Origin: Epiperipatus broadwayi
Lineage: Eukaryota > Onychophora > Udeonychophora > Euonychophora > Peripatidae
Direction: 5' to 3'
Length of the DNA: 64,000 bases
NCBI GenBank assembly: GCA_028023455.1
Contig: JAQFVV010006274.1
Location: forward strand, 5,024,001 to 5,088,000
Under the pieces are notes generated by a model. That model was given only the letters and a program-made list of their open reading frames with translations, was not told the origin of the DNA and did no database searches. Positions 22,288 to 34,905 of this stretch are shown piece after piece (the first letter of the stretch is position 1; each line of letters starts with the position of its first letter). Position numbers and translations under genes: made by a program.

Positions 22288-25241
22288 TGAAGCAATCAAT
22301 CTTAGCTTAAGATTGAGCTTCATGGTTCCATCTACTAACCTGTATTCAAACTCTATATCCCATCCCATTCCTTTTGTCATGTATATATATATTTTATGTA
22401 TATATTTGAGATGCATGCCCAAATTTATAAATTTTAACTTTCTATAACATTTTATTATTATTAATTTTATGATTATTAATTCTTTTAGTTAATATACATA
22501 GGTGCGACTCAAATATATATATAGGAGCAAAATACTAACAAAATATTGATTTTTTTTAAAAAAAATATTTTATTACATGTCATTTATACAACTTTTTCTT
22601 TTTAAAGTATTTTTTTTTTCTATTAAACAGTATTTTATAAAATCCAAGATGGAAGATGCAACTGTTAATTGTCCAAAAATAATTAAAGGGTTGGAAACAC
22701 TGTTGTTTTAATCTGGGGAAGGTATTTTTAATTAAAGTTTTTACTTAAAAATAAAATGGGGATTAAGATTAAAGATTTTCTTTTGTTATAAACATTTATA
22801 TCAAATCTATTTCTAATCTGGAAATAGATTTAAATATATTTTTGGAATGTTATCTAACAGTTGCATCTTTCAAAAATAATGGACAAAGAAATGTAAAATT
22901 TCTGTTGGATTAAAGATTAGAGTTTAAGCTAAAACTAAGTAATTGAAAGCATTCTTCAAATACCTGGGAGTATAAAAGGGCTGATTTTAAATAACCAACA
23001 GATTAGCTACTATTGAGAGAACTGTACAGTTAACTGAATCCAAGCTGTTTTGAAATGTAAGCATAAAAAGCTCATCACCTTTCTGACCCGTGAAAGTCAT
23101 CTGCCTCTGCCATAATACATACTCCCGTAGAATGAAGTAAAAACCCGATGGAGAACTTTAGAATGCTAAATAGAAGCTTGCTGTCACATAAGAACTGCCA
23201 TGCATGAACTGGACTTTTAATATGAACTATTAAAATGGTGCCAGGTAAATTTTCAAGCCACCACCTAAAAGTCAATCTAGCCTAACTAATCTCATCAAGA
23301 TTTCTTTCATCACTGATTTAACTTTATGTAAAATGTAATTTGCTCTTAAATAATTTCTATAAATCTAATTTTCTCTCATATGCTCTAACGTTCTTTAAAT
23401 TTGGTGTGGTCATTTATTTAGTTATTTATTACTTGATTTTATATGTATACTTTTATTATTAATACGCCAATCTCAAACAATCTGATGAGTTGAATTTCTA
23501 AAATCTTTTCTTTTTTTTTAAGTAAACCTTCATGAATCAAGGTTACTAACGTCCCCTTAAAATATAATGCATTATTAATTAATACACTCGCCAGATTGTT
23601 TTTACATCAACATTTTGTTTATGCTTCAGTGTAAAAATTTGTTATTTGTTTAAATCTGAATTCTACCCGGGGTTAATCCAGAACTTAGGCTAATTAATGC
23701 TTTGAAATTTTAAAATATTATTTATTCATTTCTGAAAAGGTGACCTATTAGTTGTTTTCTATAACTGCTAGCTTTTTTATTTTTCCATACTCTTAAAATA
23801 TCATAAGCTTAAATATTCTCAGTTGTTGTAAAATCCACGAAGGGATTGAATTATTTTAAATAGTAGAAAAGGGAAAGGGGTAAATCTTAATGTTTCTTTT
23901 ACTAAATAAAATCTTAACGCATTAGGGAATCTCTCTCTCTATATATATATATAACTGCATAGCGTATTTGTCTAAATTATGGTATTCAAACTAGGGTCAT
24001 TTATTTTTAAAGCAGTAAAACTTATTCAATGTTGTTAGTGACATTTATCATTACTGCATTACTGACATTCGGCCTATCTTCGTATATATATTACATGCAT
24101 CTAATCTTCTAATCTGGGGGTTGTGATAAGTTTGAACCCATAGATTTCTTTTTGAGCCTTCTCCTGAGGATAGTTGACCTTCCCAGGACCATTTATTTCA
24201 TATAAAAAGACATCTGGTGGTGATTCCCTAAGTCTGCCACATGCTATGCCTATCCACTTTCTTCATCCAGAAGCACGACCTTTCCTGTTATTTCTTGGTT
24301 ATTATGCCAGCATCGCAAACTTCTTCATATTATTATTTCTTTTGCTTCATGACCCAGTTTTAATGCTCTAATATTAAAATTGTGCTCTGCTTAAAATATA
24401 TATAAATGCCAACTACTTCTAGTTTTATTAATTAAATTTATTTCAGTCTTATACAATCCAACCATCATAACTTATTTCTGTATTTAAGAGTATCTATATG
24501 CCTTGGAGAAAATAAAGCGTTCTTCTTACCAGTGCTAATTAAAAGAAGTTTCATTAAGTATTTTGTCATATAATCAAATATGTTTTCAAATGTATTTTAT
24601 TTATTTTCATGACCATAATGGCGTGAAAATAGTTTGTATTACATCTGCTCCCCGAAATAAAGTTAGTCACCATGTTTCAGAACCATATATAAAAGCGTTA
24701 ATAGCAATTTTATATAAATTCTCTCTAATAATCGATTAGCATCTTAATATTGGACCCACCAAAGATGTGTGCTTATTTATAATATATTATTTAGCTAATA
24801 AAGAGGATATGTGAAATAATAGCATGAATGACACTATGTAATCATCTACCGCTTGCTCATTCACGCATATACTGTTTGCAATTAGTTTATAAATGTATGT
24901 AAATAATTTGTCATATTAAACTAATTTTTATTGTCTAACTTATTTGAATAGTTCGAATTCCTTTTTCTCCACTTCCAAACGTATAGCCATGCATATATAT
25001 ATTTTAGTTAAGTCATAGAATAGATGTCTCATTGTCTTTTCCGCTTTGCTAGTGGGCCGGATTAAAATTAATTCTCATGTGCCATCACTATTATGTTATT
25101 CATTAGGTGTTAGATCTGGGGCTTAGACAGTGGATTCGAATCCGGACTGGTCCCTGACCTAAATCTCGGGCTGGACTGGGTTTGAAGTACATTTTGTCAG
25201 TTCCAGCTCATGTTAGATGGATAAACATGTTTTGACTGGTA
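22288..25241 (-). mobile_element. Hairpin-ended retroelement HE, copy 1 (2.95 kb)
   Basis: It is inserted in LINE copy 2 with CAGTAT on both sides (22282-22287 and 25242-25247). LINE copy 1 shows the empty site. The left terminus TGAAGCAATCAATC is shared, base for base at the boundary, with copies at 56351 and 60479, while the other end differs in each. One fixed end with variable opposite ends is the pattern of 5'-truncated retrotransposons whose 3' end is here, so I place it on the minus strand. The fixed end forms a hairpin (about 22288-22321). Homology to the 60479 copy extends about 1.25 kb. A minus-strand YGSETW stretch (about 24685) hints at a LINE ORF, but no reverse transcriptase core is visible. 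Confidence 0.6.
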
Positions 25242-25880
25242 CAGTATACTTCTACAAAAGATAGGATGATTTTTGAGTGTTATAGTGGTAAGGAAAGGGA
25301 TAAAAAAATAGATGCATTAATAAAGAATAGGGAGTTGGAGAGATGGGGAACTAGTATGGAGAGTAAAAAGAGTTTAAATATATATAAAAGTAAACGGAAC
25401 ACTGGGTGCGAGTTAATTTATGATAATAGCAAGGAAAGAAGTTTATTGTTCAAGGCTCGAATGGAATCTTTAGCAACAAGAGAATATACACATAAATTGA
25501 AAAATATGGGTGATTTAGTCTGAAAATTGTATAAGGAAGGCATAGAAAATATTAGGCATCTGTTAATTGAATGTAAATGCTTGAAAGCAGAAAGGTACAA
25601 ATAATGAAGTAATGAAAGAATAAATATGAATAAAGTGATTATACAGAAAGTGGGTTATTGATTTTTATGCTGGATTTGGGAAAAGATAAAGAGGATTTAG
25701 ATATGAAGGCCATGCAGTTGACAAAGTTTATGTTGTGAAAATGGGATGGAGTAGATTATGGGAAACCTTAGTGTGGGAAATGGAAAGGGAAGATAAAGTG
25801 ACGAACAGGTTTCTCTGGGCATAGTTGCTGAGAGATTCCCGACTCCATTTAAAAAGAAGTCACAGTGCATCACATCACAG
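25242..25880 (+). pseudogene. LINE L-A ORF2, copy 2, C-terminal segment and tail
   Basis: It matches copy 1: CYSGKERDKKIDALIKNREL, SMESKKSLNIYKSKRN, then NMGDLV and a TGA where copy 1 has the CKLCKEG knuckle, and RHLLIECKC near 25556. Several further stops follow. The 3' region ends with GACTCCATTT and a CATCACATCACA tail near 25867-25878. It is separated from its 5' half by the HE element. Confidence 0.8.
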
Positions 25881-26021
25881 AAAAAAAAATATATATTTTT
25901 TACTTTTAAAAAATTGAAGTAAAAGTGGGTAAATAACGGCATTACAATACTTATAGTTTTTAGATTTAAAATATATATATATATATAATAACAGAAGGAT
26001 GAATAAGAAAATAAGACATTA

Positions 26022-27280
26022 CACTTGGGTCTCATTTTATGCGGTAGATAGGTTCCTCAGAAAACACGCACAAAAATAGACTTAACTTACCTTGAAAAAT
26101 GGGGGATATGTACTGTAATTTTCCAAAAATCGCATAAAAGCAAAACAACAACATAAAATTACTTTAAAATTCGCATAAAAAAAATATATGACTAATAAAA
26201 AATTCCAAATTTGAAAAAAATTGATACAAGACAAACTTTTTTTTTATTAACTACAGTATTTAATTTTATTCAAAACAATATATTTTTATGCGTAATTTAC
26301 ATTTTTTTCATAGATGTACGATATTTTAATCATTATTGCTATTTGAGACATCAGATTCGTCATGATGTGATGTACTGTAGCTTCTCCTTAAACGAAGTCA
26401 AGAGGAAATACAACTAAAATGTTTTTTCAATCAGTGTTGATCCTTTCCATTTTGCTAAGCGATCTAAAACTGAAATTTGCGTTTCCAAAAAAATTCATTT
26501 CCTTGTGTGTTTTTTTTCCTCTCTGTTAGAGTAAACTAAAAGTTTAAAATAAAAATAAAAACTTAGATTTACGATAATAAAAAGACACCGACTCATCAGT
26601 GTTGGGTGAAATTTAATTAAAACTAACAATTAAAAATTAAATTCTTATTTTTGTCTTTAATTTTCAATTCCGTTTAAAAATCAAATTTCATCGTTTCACA
26701 TCACTTTAATTTCAGATCACGTTACGTAATTTTTAAACAGTTAATTACAATTAAAAATCAGATTTTAATTGTCAAATTTAATTGTGCCCACCGCTATTAC
26801 TCACCTTTTAAAAATAAACTTGTGGACACAAAATGATTAATTGATTACGTACTCTTTTTATAAAAAGCAAAAATACATGATTTAAAATGCAAAAACAACA
26901 ACATACATAGTATTTTTCATCTATAACATTTGAACAGATTTATATTATAGTCTTGTAAAATTTAATGTGTGTATATAAAATGGGGAAATTCTGATTTTAA
27001 GTGAATTACGAAATTCTTTATTGCAAAACTATTATAAAGCGCTGAAAATATTGAAATTATTAGAAGGAAGTCAAACTCCGATAATACGCTATTACTTTAA
27101 ATATGATGTGAGTGCGCAAAATCTATATTTAAAGTAATAGCACATTGTCGGAGCTCGACTTCTCATCTAATAATTTTTATTGCATAAAAGAAAACCGCAT
27201 ACAAGGATATTAAGAAGAAACATGAATCGCATAACTTCAAAATCGCATTAAATAAATCTGCATAAAACGAGAACCGGGTG
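26022..27280 (+). mobile_element. Pogo/Tigger-like non-autonomous element, copy R1
   Basis: Flanked by TA on both sides (26020-26021 and 27281-27282). The left end reads CACTTGGGTCTCATTTTATG with GATAGGTTCCT-type sequence just inside; the right end is its inverse (TAAAACGAGAACCGGGTG). A TA duplication with a CTCGTTTTATGCG...AGGTTCCT terminus resembles Tigger/pogo (Tc1-mariner superfamily) elements. A long internal hairpin (about 27064-27175) lies near the right end. It also carries the 3' tail of LINE family L-A in inverted orientation (26363-26404). No transposase ORF. Confidence 0.7.
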
Positions 27281-27340
27281 TATACGATTTAAAAATTAAA
27301 AAGAATATTAATAAATAAATTAAGGTTGAACTGAGAATTA

Positions 27341-27482
27341 TATGAAAATAAAATTATTAAGTATTTTATTAAGATGGAGCTAATAAAACTAAACTTTAAG
27401 TTTATAAGGAATAAAAGTAATTAGGAAATTATTAAAACTAATAAAAATGAATAATATATTTAAATTAATAGTTGTTCATGAG
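27341..27482 (+). repeat. Segment duplicated at 40152-40283
   Basis: Runs of near identity (for example AAATTATTAAGTATTTTATT) match 40155-40283. In the 40-kb copy this segment is directly followed by sequence matching 33331-33450, so the DNA between 27483 and about 33330 looks like an insertion, or the 40-kb copy a deletion. Confidence 0.6.
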
Positions 27483-27614
27483 TATGTATTGTAACCATAT
27501 ATTTTGGCTCAATGATAGTAAGTTTTATCCAGTGGTCCAGTGTGTAAAATTTTAAATAGTAATAATTTGTTAAGATATTGAAAATCGGTGTGTAGAAATC
27601 AATTATAGAGTAAA

Positions 27615-27725
27615 ATGCTTGTGGATTATAATTTTCCAACTAAGCAAAGGTTCACTAAGAAATATCTTGAAAGTGATGATGGTCTTGACTGTGAGACACT
27701 GGAAAGTCTGATAGAGTGGATATAA
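27615..27725 (+). other. Short unidentified ORF (36 codons)
   Basis: The ATG at 27615 opens MLVDYNFPTKQRF, and the frame continues through YLESDDGLDCETLESLIEWI to a TAA. The composition is protein-like in an AT-rich setting, but it is too short to identify. It may be a relic of a transposon gene within the 27483-33330 segment. Confidence 0.2.
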
Positions 27726-28541
27726 ATCATAAACATTTTATCACAAGTTCCAGTGGCAGCTATTTCAATATAATATTTTATAGTATTAAACCAATTTGAA
27801 AGTAAGAAAATATTAAACACTTTATTATTAGTAGTATTAAACAGTAATTAAAAATAAACAACAAAATCAATTTATAATTCTTCTAAATTTTCTTTATAAA
27901 CAATCTCTAAATATATTATATTTTAATTTAAATTGAAATGTATCAGTTTAGATGGTTCTCACTAGAGGGATAAAACTATTAATTTATTCACATTTTACAG
28001 TAATTGGCTCATTTAGGACCAATCAGGCATTATAACACAAAGAATAAATACTATGACAAGTGTAGAGGGGTGGACTACTAAGAAATGTAAATCGCAACAA
28101 GACTAACTATCCACATATGAAATAAAAAAATAAGAAATAAGCTGGAAAATAATAACTTTGAAAATTAATTTGGACAAAATTTCATGATTATATGGATTTG
28201 AACAAAATGGAGTGAAAACTTAATAGCCCTGTGACATCTCTGCACTACTTTTCATCGATCTTAGATTCTTAACTTTGCCTACTGAAAAAAAAAACTGGAA
28301 TGACCCCTATTTGGATAAATATTTGCCTAAACATGTACTATTTGGAACGAAAAATAATACCAGAAAACGTAAGCAATTATTTTTGTTTTCTTTATTTTAA
28401 TCAATTGTCAGAACTAATAATAACACAAAAGTTATTTCGATTGAAGAGAAAAAAAAAGATTAAAGTATTTTGATTTTCGCACCGCCCTTAGGCATGAAGC
28501 AGAAAAATATATTTGTTTACAAATTATCTTTTCAGTGAAAA
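27726..28541. other. AT-rich spacer
   Basis: No recognisable gene, RNA or terminal repeat. Confidence 0.4.
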
Positions 28542-28543
28542 TA

Positions 28544-29344
28544 CACCTGGATCTCTTTTTACGCGGACTTATTTAACACGATTTTGAAGTTACACAATTC
28601 GTGTTTCACCGGAAATCGATTTCCGATAATGCGCTATTACTTTAAATAATAAATTTCGCGCACTTCAGTGCTTTATAATAATAAGATTTTATGCAATAAT
28701 AAAATTAAAATCATGATTTCCACATTTTATGTATACACATATTAAATTTTACAAGATTATAATGTAAATTTGTTCAAACATTGTGCGTGTTAATTTTGCA
28801 TTTTAAATCACATTCTGTTTTTGCTTTTTAAAAAAGAACGTAATCAATTATTATTTTCTTATTAATGACACTAATCATTAACGTGCTCTTAAATTCCAAC
28901 GAGAGCTAAATGGTTGTATGTCTGGATATCGCGAGCTTCGTAAACAATTAATAAAATCATCGTCTCAAAGATTAATTACTGATTACGTTGCCACCAGAAA
29001 ATCATAATAATTAAAACATGTATAAAAAAATGTAAATTACTGTACTGTAAATTATGCATAAAAATATATTATTTTGAATAAAATTAAATAATATAGTTAA
29101 AAAAAGTTTGTCTTGTATCAATTTTTTTCAAATTTGAAATTTTTTATTAGTCATATTTTATTTCCTTATTTTTTTTTGCGCGAATTTTAAAGTAATTTTA
29201 CATTGGTGCTTTGCTTTTACACGAATTTTGAAAAATCACAGACCGCACCCCCCCTTTTTCAATGTAAGTTATGTCTATTTTTGCGCGATTTTGTTTGCGC
29301 GTTTTCTGAGGAACCTATCTATCGCGTAAAACGAGACCCAGGTG
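28544..29344 (-). mobile_element. Pogo/Tigger-like element, copy R2
   Basis: TA at 28542-28543 and 29345-29346. It is in inverse orientation to R1: it begins CACCTGGATCTCTTTTTACG (the end that is on the right in R1) and ends with TAAAACGAGACCCAGGTG. At 801 bp it is shorter than R1, R3 and R4 and lacks both the LINE tail and one side of the long hairpin. It shares the motif GAGAGCTAAATGGTTGTATG (about 28904) with R5. Confidence 0.7.
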
Positions 29345-29346
29345 TA

Positions 29347-32300
29347 ATTTGAAATCATTTTTAAGAAAAGTTTCAAGAGATAATGAAGAAACTAAAATTT
29401 CATTTTTAAATCGCATAAAGTAATTAGTTTTAAAAAAAATGCATGAATTATTTCTTATTTTCATTGGGGAAAGAACGTCTGCTCTGATATTTCCCTGTGA
29501 AGTAGTCACATATATATATATTATTAATAATGGCTTACTGTTGAATCAATTCTGCTTAACATTCTTAAATATGAATTAATTATCTGATGGAAGTGAATAA
29601 ATAAGTATTTATTTATTTTTTATCTTGATTATGCAACATATAAATTAGTAATATTTTAAGTGTTTAAAATTGCCCAGATTATTTAAAAAATTGTGACAAT
29701 TATCGTGGACGGAAAAACAAAGTAAACAAAATCCATAAATGATTTTAAAAAGTTTGTTTTAAAGATCATAATAAATTTATTTTAATTGTGCTACATTTGG
29801 AAAAGTATAAGTTATATATTAATTAAAAACGCCTAGAAGATCGTATTTATAATTAAATAAATTCTTCTCAGTATAACTAAAAACATCCTAATTTGCTGAT
29901 AAAAGGGAAGTGAAAGAAGTATTCATTTATTTTTATCGTTAGTGAATAACTTGCAAAGTAATAATATTTTAAACTGTTTTAAAATCACCCAAATCATTTA
30001 AGAGTATGACAGATCCTCGCGCAGATGGAAAAGCAAAAATAGACAAATCAATAAATACTAATTAAACCTATTTTAAGTGTCTTATTCTCAAAAATGTTTT
30101 AATATTGCTTCATTATGCTTACATTAGTACATAAACCGATAAAGTATTTTTATTGCCTTTGGAGAAGTGTTTGAATTTTGTCTGAAGATGCTAATATTGA
30201 ACAGGATAATCAACATATATTACTTAGGAATGTTTGCTTATCATATCCGTTTTTATGTTGTTTTGCTTATAAGAATGGATCAAACTTCGATTAAGTCCAA
30301 TGGGAGAAAATGTAATGTTTCTTTATTTTTGTTATTGCTATATATAATATTGTAATACATTTTTTTTTTCTTTCATGTGTTATTCAGGCATTAGGATTTT
30401 TTTTATACTTATATATCAGGGTATAGAATATACTTAGTAAGGATGTAAATGTGTATATAGTTATAAAAAAAATATGGTTAATAAATAACCATATTTTTTT
30501 TATTTTCCCAATGAAGGGAAAACATAATGTTATATATTATTTATCTGGTAAGAAAGAGAAATGTTTATCTCTTGCACTGCTAAAACAGATGTTAATATTA
30601 TATTGAGGAGGGGAACAAACAGACCCAAACTGGTCAAAATTATACACATAATGATACAATTGTTCTATTATATAAAATAATTTAATAAGCATTTTTTTAT
30701 TGCTTAATTTTGCCTATGAACGAAAATGTCCACCGTAAATACAAAATGTAGTTTAGTCCTCCTTGTTTACATGTACATGGTTTGCTATAATAAAAAGTAT
30801 AATTATTATTGTAAAATAATTAATGGTCATTTTACTGATATATTGGTGGTTGTTTATAAAACATTAACAGTTTCTGCAATGTGAAATGGAATACTTGTTT
30901 CCACTTATATTATTAGTGTTGTTTTATCTTGCTATTGTATTGATCAGAATTTATGATAGATTTTAGGATGAGTTTGTGCTACATATAAGATCATTAGATA
31001 TAATAATATTGATGGAGAATTCCCCATTATTGATTAATATGAGAGGATGATATTGTTGAGGTTGATTAAGAGTTAGTGCTTAGAGCATAGTTAATCCTAA
31101 AAAAAGGATGATCTCCATGGTCTGAATTCTATTTTCCAATGAAGATGTACTGCCTGCACTTTTATACCTATGAAGGTATTGGAATTGGCCATATTATTAT
31201 AAAACTATCATGTTGTTTTGTAGAGCCTCCCTTTATTGTTAGATCCCTCATGAAGTTATATAGTTAGTTTTCCATCGTGTACGGTGAAGTTTCGTATTTC
31301 ATAATCAATAGCAAGTCAGATTATAGGACACTGATATAGCTATAGTGTTTGTTTAATTGGAATAGTGTCTTTCTGATGTTGTGTAATCTTCATCAGTTTA
31401 TAGACAGACCAACCAAAACTTACTAGTGTTTGTAAAACTCCTATATAAAAGAGCAAGGTGTGTACATGGACAATGTGGATTGGTCTTTATCAAGTAGTTA
31501 TTCGCTGATGGATCGGTAAGATCCTTTAATTAGTAAATGGTTAAGTTGTGGACATAGTGCATGTTTTGGTGTCATATGTACTGCCCCACATCAATACCAC
31601 GAATTTTGTTTTGTAGTGAATGATAATAATAAAACAAAAAATTATTAATTGTGCTGTATATGATAATTGCCATTATCATATTCTAATAAATTAAATTGAT
31701 ACCGTTCGATATAATAAATTATAACTCAATTATTAGATTTAGAAATGACGGTAAATTTCCATCCCTGATTGTATTCAATGAAGTCATCTTGTTTCATATA
31801 ATGTGTCTAATATGGACTTGTAAATAATGTAAATAAATCTTGTTGTGTTAAAGTTTATTTAGTTGTCAATAGTCTTATTGCTAATCAACACACCCACACA
31901 TTATATTTGTTATTGCTATCGATATATCCTATGATTATATGGAAATCGTCATCAATCAATATTGTAAAAGTCACTATACGTAGGTATATCAGAATAAATT
32001 TGTTAAGCCCTATAATTTATGAGTATATCTAGGGCATCATAACTTAATAATGAAACATACTAACCTAAAGAATATTATTTAAAGTGATATACTAAAAGAT
32101 TAAACACCTAATATTGGTTTGATCAGTTCATTTGAATCTACAGATCTATCATTCACTGGTCTTGATCACCTTGTTTCTAATTAATGGAGAAAGAAAGTTG
32201 GAAAGCTATTGCGTTTAGCTATTGAAAAATCATTCCTACTTATTGAAGCTTAAAGTTTATCATAGTTAGGGAATTTATAGAAGTTATTTGAAATTGCTAA

Positions 32301-33330
32301 ATATTGTTTGGTAATTCAATTCGGTATTAAGAGCTATTTGATGTGTTATGCTTGGGTAGTGGTAAAATCCCTCTCACTGACCCAAGTGTATCTTATATAA
32401 CACCCTTTAAACTATGTGAACCCTGAGAAGGATAAGTTATATCAATTTGTGATAGGATTTGAATTTATGGTAAATTTATATCTAGGTAATTATTGTAGTT
32501 AGAGTGGAATTGTGTTACATTCACCGTGTTATAAAAAGTCAACCAAACTTTAAAGTATCAATTGCTTCTTTTGTCTGAAATTTATGGTTGGTTCTAACTC
32601 TATGGTGAATATTCTGGTTTGGTAAGCTTAGAATCCGTATTTATTTAATTGTCTTATTATCATTTAATTCAATATCAAATTTAGAGTTCTGTACATCATC
32701 TTTCATCATCATCATTCCTCTCATCTGTCATTTCAATCTTTCTTTATTCTTCTTTCATCCTAATTCATTATCCTAATTAACTCATCATTCATTAGCTCTT
32801 ATTCCATTACCATATTAATCATCCATTAACTCTTATACATCTCCATTCTTTTCTCTTCATTCTCAGACTCATTTTATTTTATTATTACTTATTTTCATCA
32901 TCCATTTAATCTTTTACATCCTCATTTACTTATTGCCTAATTTATACTTTTAATTTCATATTCATTCCATCGATCTAATTATTATTTATTTATTGGTTTG
33001 ACAAATATTAAGTTTATTTTATAACCTTTTTGTTTGTTTGCTTGTTTGTGGATTTTGAAGCTAGTTTGACCAGAAATTATTAATCACCTTGTAATCTTCT
33101 CTAAGTGTATAGTTTCATGCGAGCTTAGTTAATAAAGAAATCATCTCTTTAGTTTATCATTTATTTTAGGCATATATTCTAGATTAGTTGTAGCTAGGAA
33201 GATTACAGAGAAAGATATGGTTTCCAAACGTATAAATTGGACTAGTTAGATTAGTGGGAAGGCTACAGGGGAGATTATAGCGCCTAAAACGTGCGGTATG
33301 ATTCATTTATGATTATAGCGATTCAGGGAT
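29347..33330. other. AT-rich DNA, possible part of an inserted segment
   Basis: No domain-bearing ORF. At 30468-30504 there is a near-perfect palindrome (ATATGGTTA-loop-TAACCATAT within A/T runs). At 32690-32960 there is a pyrimidine-rich tract with many TCAT units. A TATATAAAAGAGC box lies near 31442 and an AATAAAG signal near 33132. Together these could belong to a degraded long terminal repeat, but I see no second copy. Confidence 0.35.
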
Positions 33331-33450
33331 ACACATGTATAATTTATATTTACTTTATATTTATATTGTATATTTTATTTTATATTAACTGGATTATTTT
33401 ATTTGGATTTGATTATATTTATTGCAGTTTTATTATGTTTTGTTACATTT
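33331..33450 (+). repeat. Segment duplicated at 40284-40400
   Basis: Near identity to 40284-40400 from CACATGTATAATTTATATTT onward, ending just before the TA that precedes R3. See 27341-27482. Confidence 0.6.
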
Positions 33451-33476
33451 TATATTTTTTTATATGATATTATGTA

Positions 33477-34782
33477 CACCTGGGTCTCGTTTTATGCGAT
33501 AGATAGGTTCCTCAGAAAATGCACACAAAAAAAAATCGCACAAAAGTAGACTTAACTTTCCTTGAAAAATGGGGGATACGTACTGTAATTTTTCAAAAAT
33601 CACATAAAAACAAAGCAACAACTTAAAATTACTTAAAAATTCACATAAAAAAAAAATAAGAAAATAAATATGACTAATAAAAAATTTCAAATTTGAAAAA
33701 AATTGATACAAGACAAACTTTTTTACTTTTTTTATTAACTATAGTATTTAATTTTATTCAAAACAATATATTTTTATGCGTAATTTAAATTTTTTTCATA
33801 CATATAAGGTACTTTAATCATTATCACTACTTCAGACATCAGATTCATCATGATGTGATGTGAGGTCCTGTAGCTTCTCCTTAAACGAAATCAAGAGGAA
33901 ATACAATTAAAATGTTTTCCAATCGCTGTTGATCCTTCCCATTTCGCTAAGGAATCTAAAATTGAAACTTTTGTTTACAAAGAAATTCATTTTCTTGGGT
34001 GTTTTTTTTCTCTTCGTTAGAGTAAATTAAAAGTTTAAAATAAAAATAAGAACTTAGACTTACGATAATAAAAAGACATCAACTCACCACAGCTGGGCAA
34101 AATTTAATTAAAACTAACAATTAAAAATTAAATTCTTATTTTTTTCTTTAATTTTGTAATTTTCAATTCCATTTAAAAATCAAATTTCATCATTTCACAT
34201 CACCTTAATTTCAGATCACGTTACATAATTTTTAAATTGTTAATTACAATTAAAAATCAGGTTTTAATTGTCAAATTTAATTGTGCCAGCCGCTGTTACT
34301 CACCTTTTAAAAATAAACTTGCGGACACTAAATGATTAATTGATTACTTACTCTTTTTATAAAAAGCAAAAATAGAACGTGATTTAAAAGGCTAAAACAA
34401 CAACATACATAAAGTTTTTCATCTATAACGTTTGAACAGACTTACATTATAGTCTTGTAAAATTTAACGTGTGTATATAAAATGGGAAATCCTGATTTTA
34501 AGTGAATTATGAACTTCTTTATTGCATAAAATCTATTACAATACTATTATAAAGCACTGAAAATATTGAAATTATTAGATGGAAGTCTAACTCCGATAAT
34601 GCTCTATTACTTTAAATATGATGTGAGTGCGCAAAATTTATAATATTTAAAGTAATAGCGCGTTATCAGAACTCGACTTCTGATCTAATAATTTTTATTG
34701 CATAAAAGAAAACTGCATACAAAGATATTAAGAAAAAACATGAATCGCATTAAATAAATCTGCATAAAATGAGATCTGGGTA
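33477..34782 (+). mobile_element. Pogo/Tigger-like element, copy R3
   Basis: The TA at 33475-33476 precedes CACCTGGGTCTCGTTTTATG. The right end (AAAATGAGATCTGGG then TATA) is slightly decayed. Same orientation and organisation as R1, including the inverted LINE L-A tail (33848-33900) and the long internal hairpin (about 34573-34690, AAAGTAATAG arms). No transposase. Confidence 0.7.
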
Positions 34783-34792
34783 TATATAGTTA

Positions 34793-34896
34793 TGTATTTT
34801 CTTTTCTTCATTATATCACAGCTCTGAAAAAAATTGAAAACGTAAGATTGTGTATACATATATGTACAATAAAAGGTTTTGTTAAAAAGTGTTTAA
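34793..34896 (+). repeat. S3 repeat, copy 1
   Basis: It shares TAAGATTGTGTAT-CATA-ATGTACAATAAAA and a AAAAAGTGTT end with the inverted pair at 39991-40160 and 48923-49094. It sits between pogo-like R3 and foldback MITE copy 1. Confidence 0.6.
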
Positions 34897-34905
34897 TGTA
34901 CATTA

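Larger units (their letters stand above)
20538..25880 (+). mobile_element. LINE family L-A, copy 2 (interrupted by 2.95-kb element)
   Basis: It starts directly after the TCACA tail of copy 1, runs to 22287, and resumes at 25242 after an inserted element. The resumed part matches copy 1 exactly where it left off (GAATTYATATCAGTAT then TACAAAAGAT). It ends in the same 3' tail (GACTCCATTT...GCATCACATCACA, 25806-25878). The two copies of one family abut head to tail with no spacer. Confidence 0.8.

Noticed and set aside
24174-24371. 65-codon plus-strand ORF
   Set aside because: Hydrophobic low-complexity translation inside the HE element, with no conservation evidence in the window.
22288-25241. 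Solo LTR or LTR retrotransposon (TG start, short duplication, TATA box)
   Set aside because: Three copies share only one end and differ at the other, there is no repeated terminus, and the ends fit 5' truncation better. Not excluded entirely.
32690-32960. CRISPR- or satellite-like TCAT-rich tract
   Set aside because: Irregular pyrimidine-rich low-complexity sequence with no fixed period.
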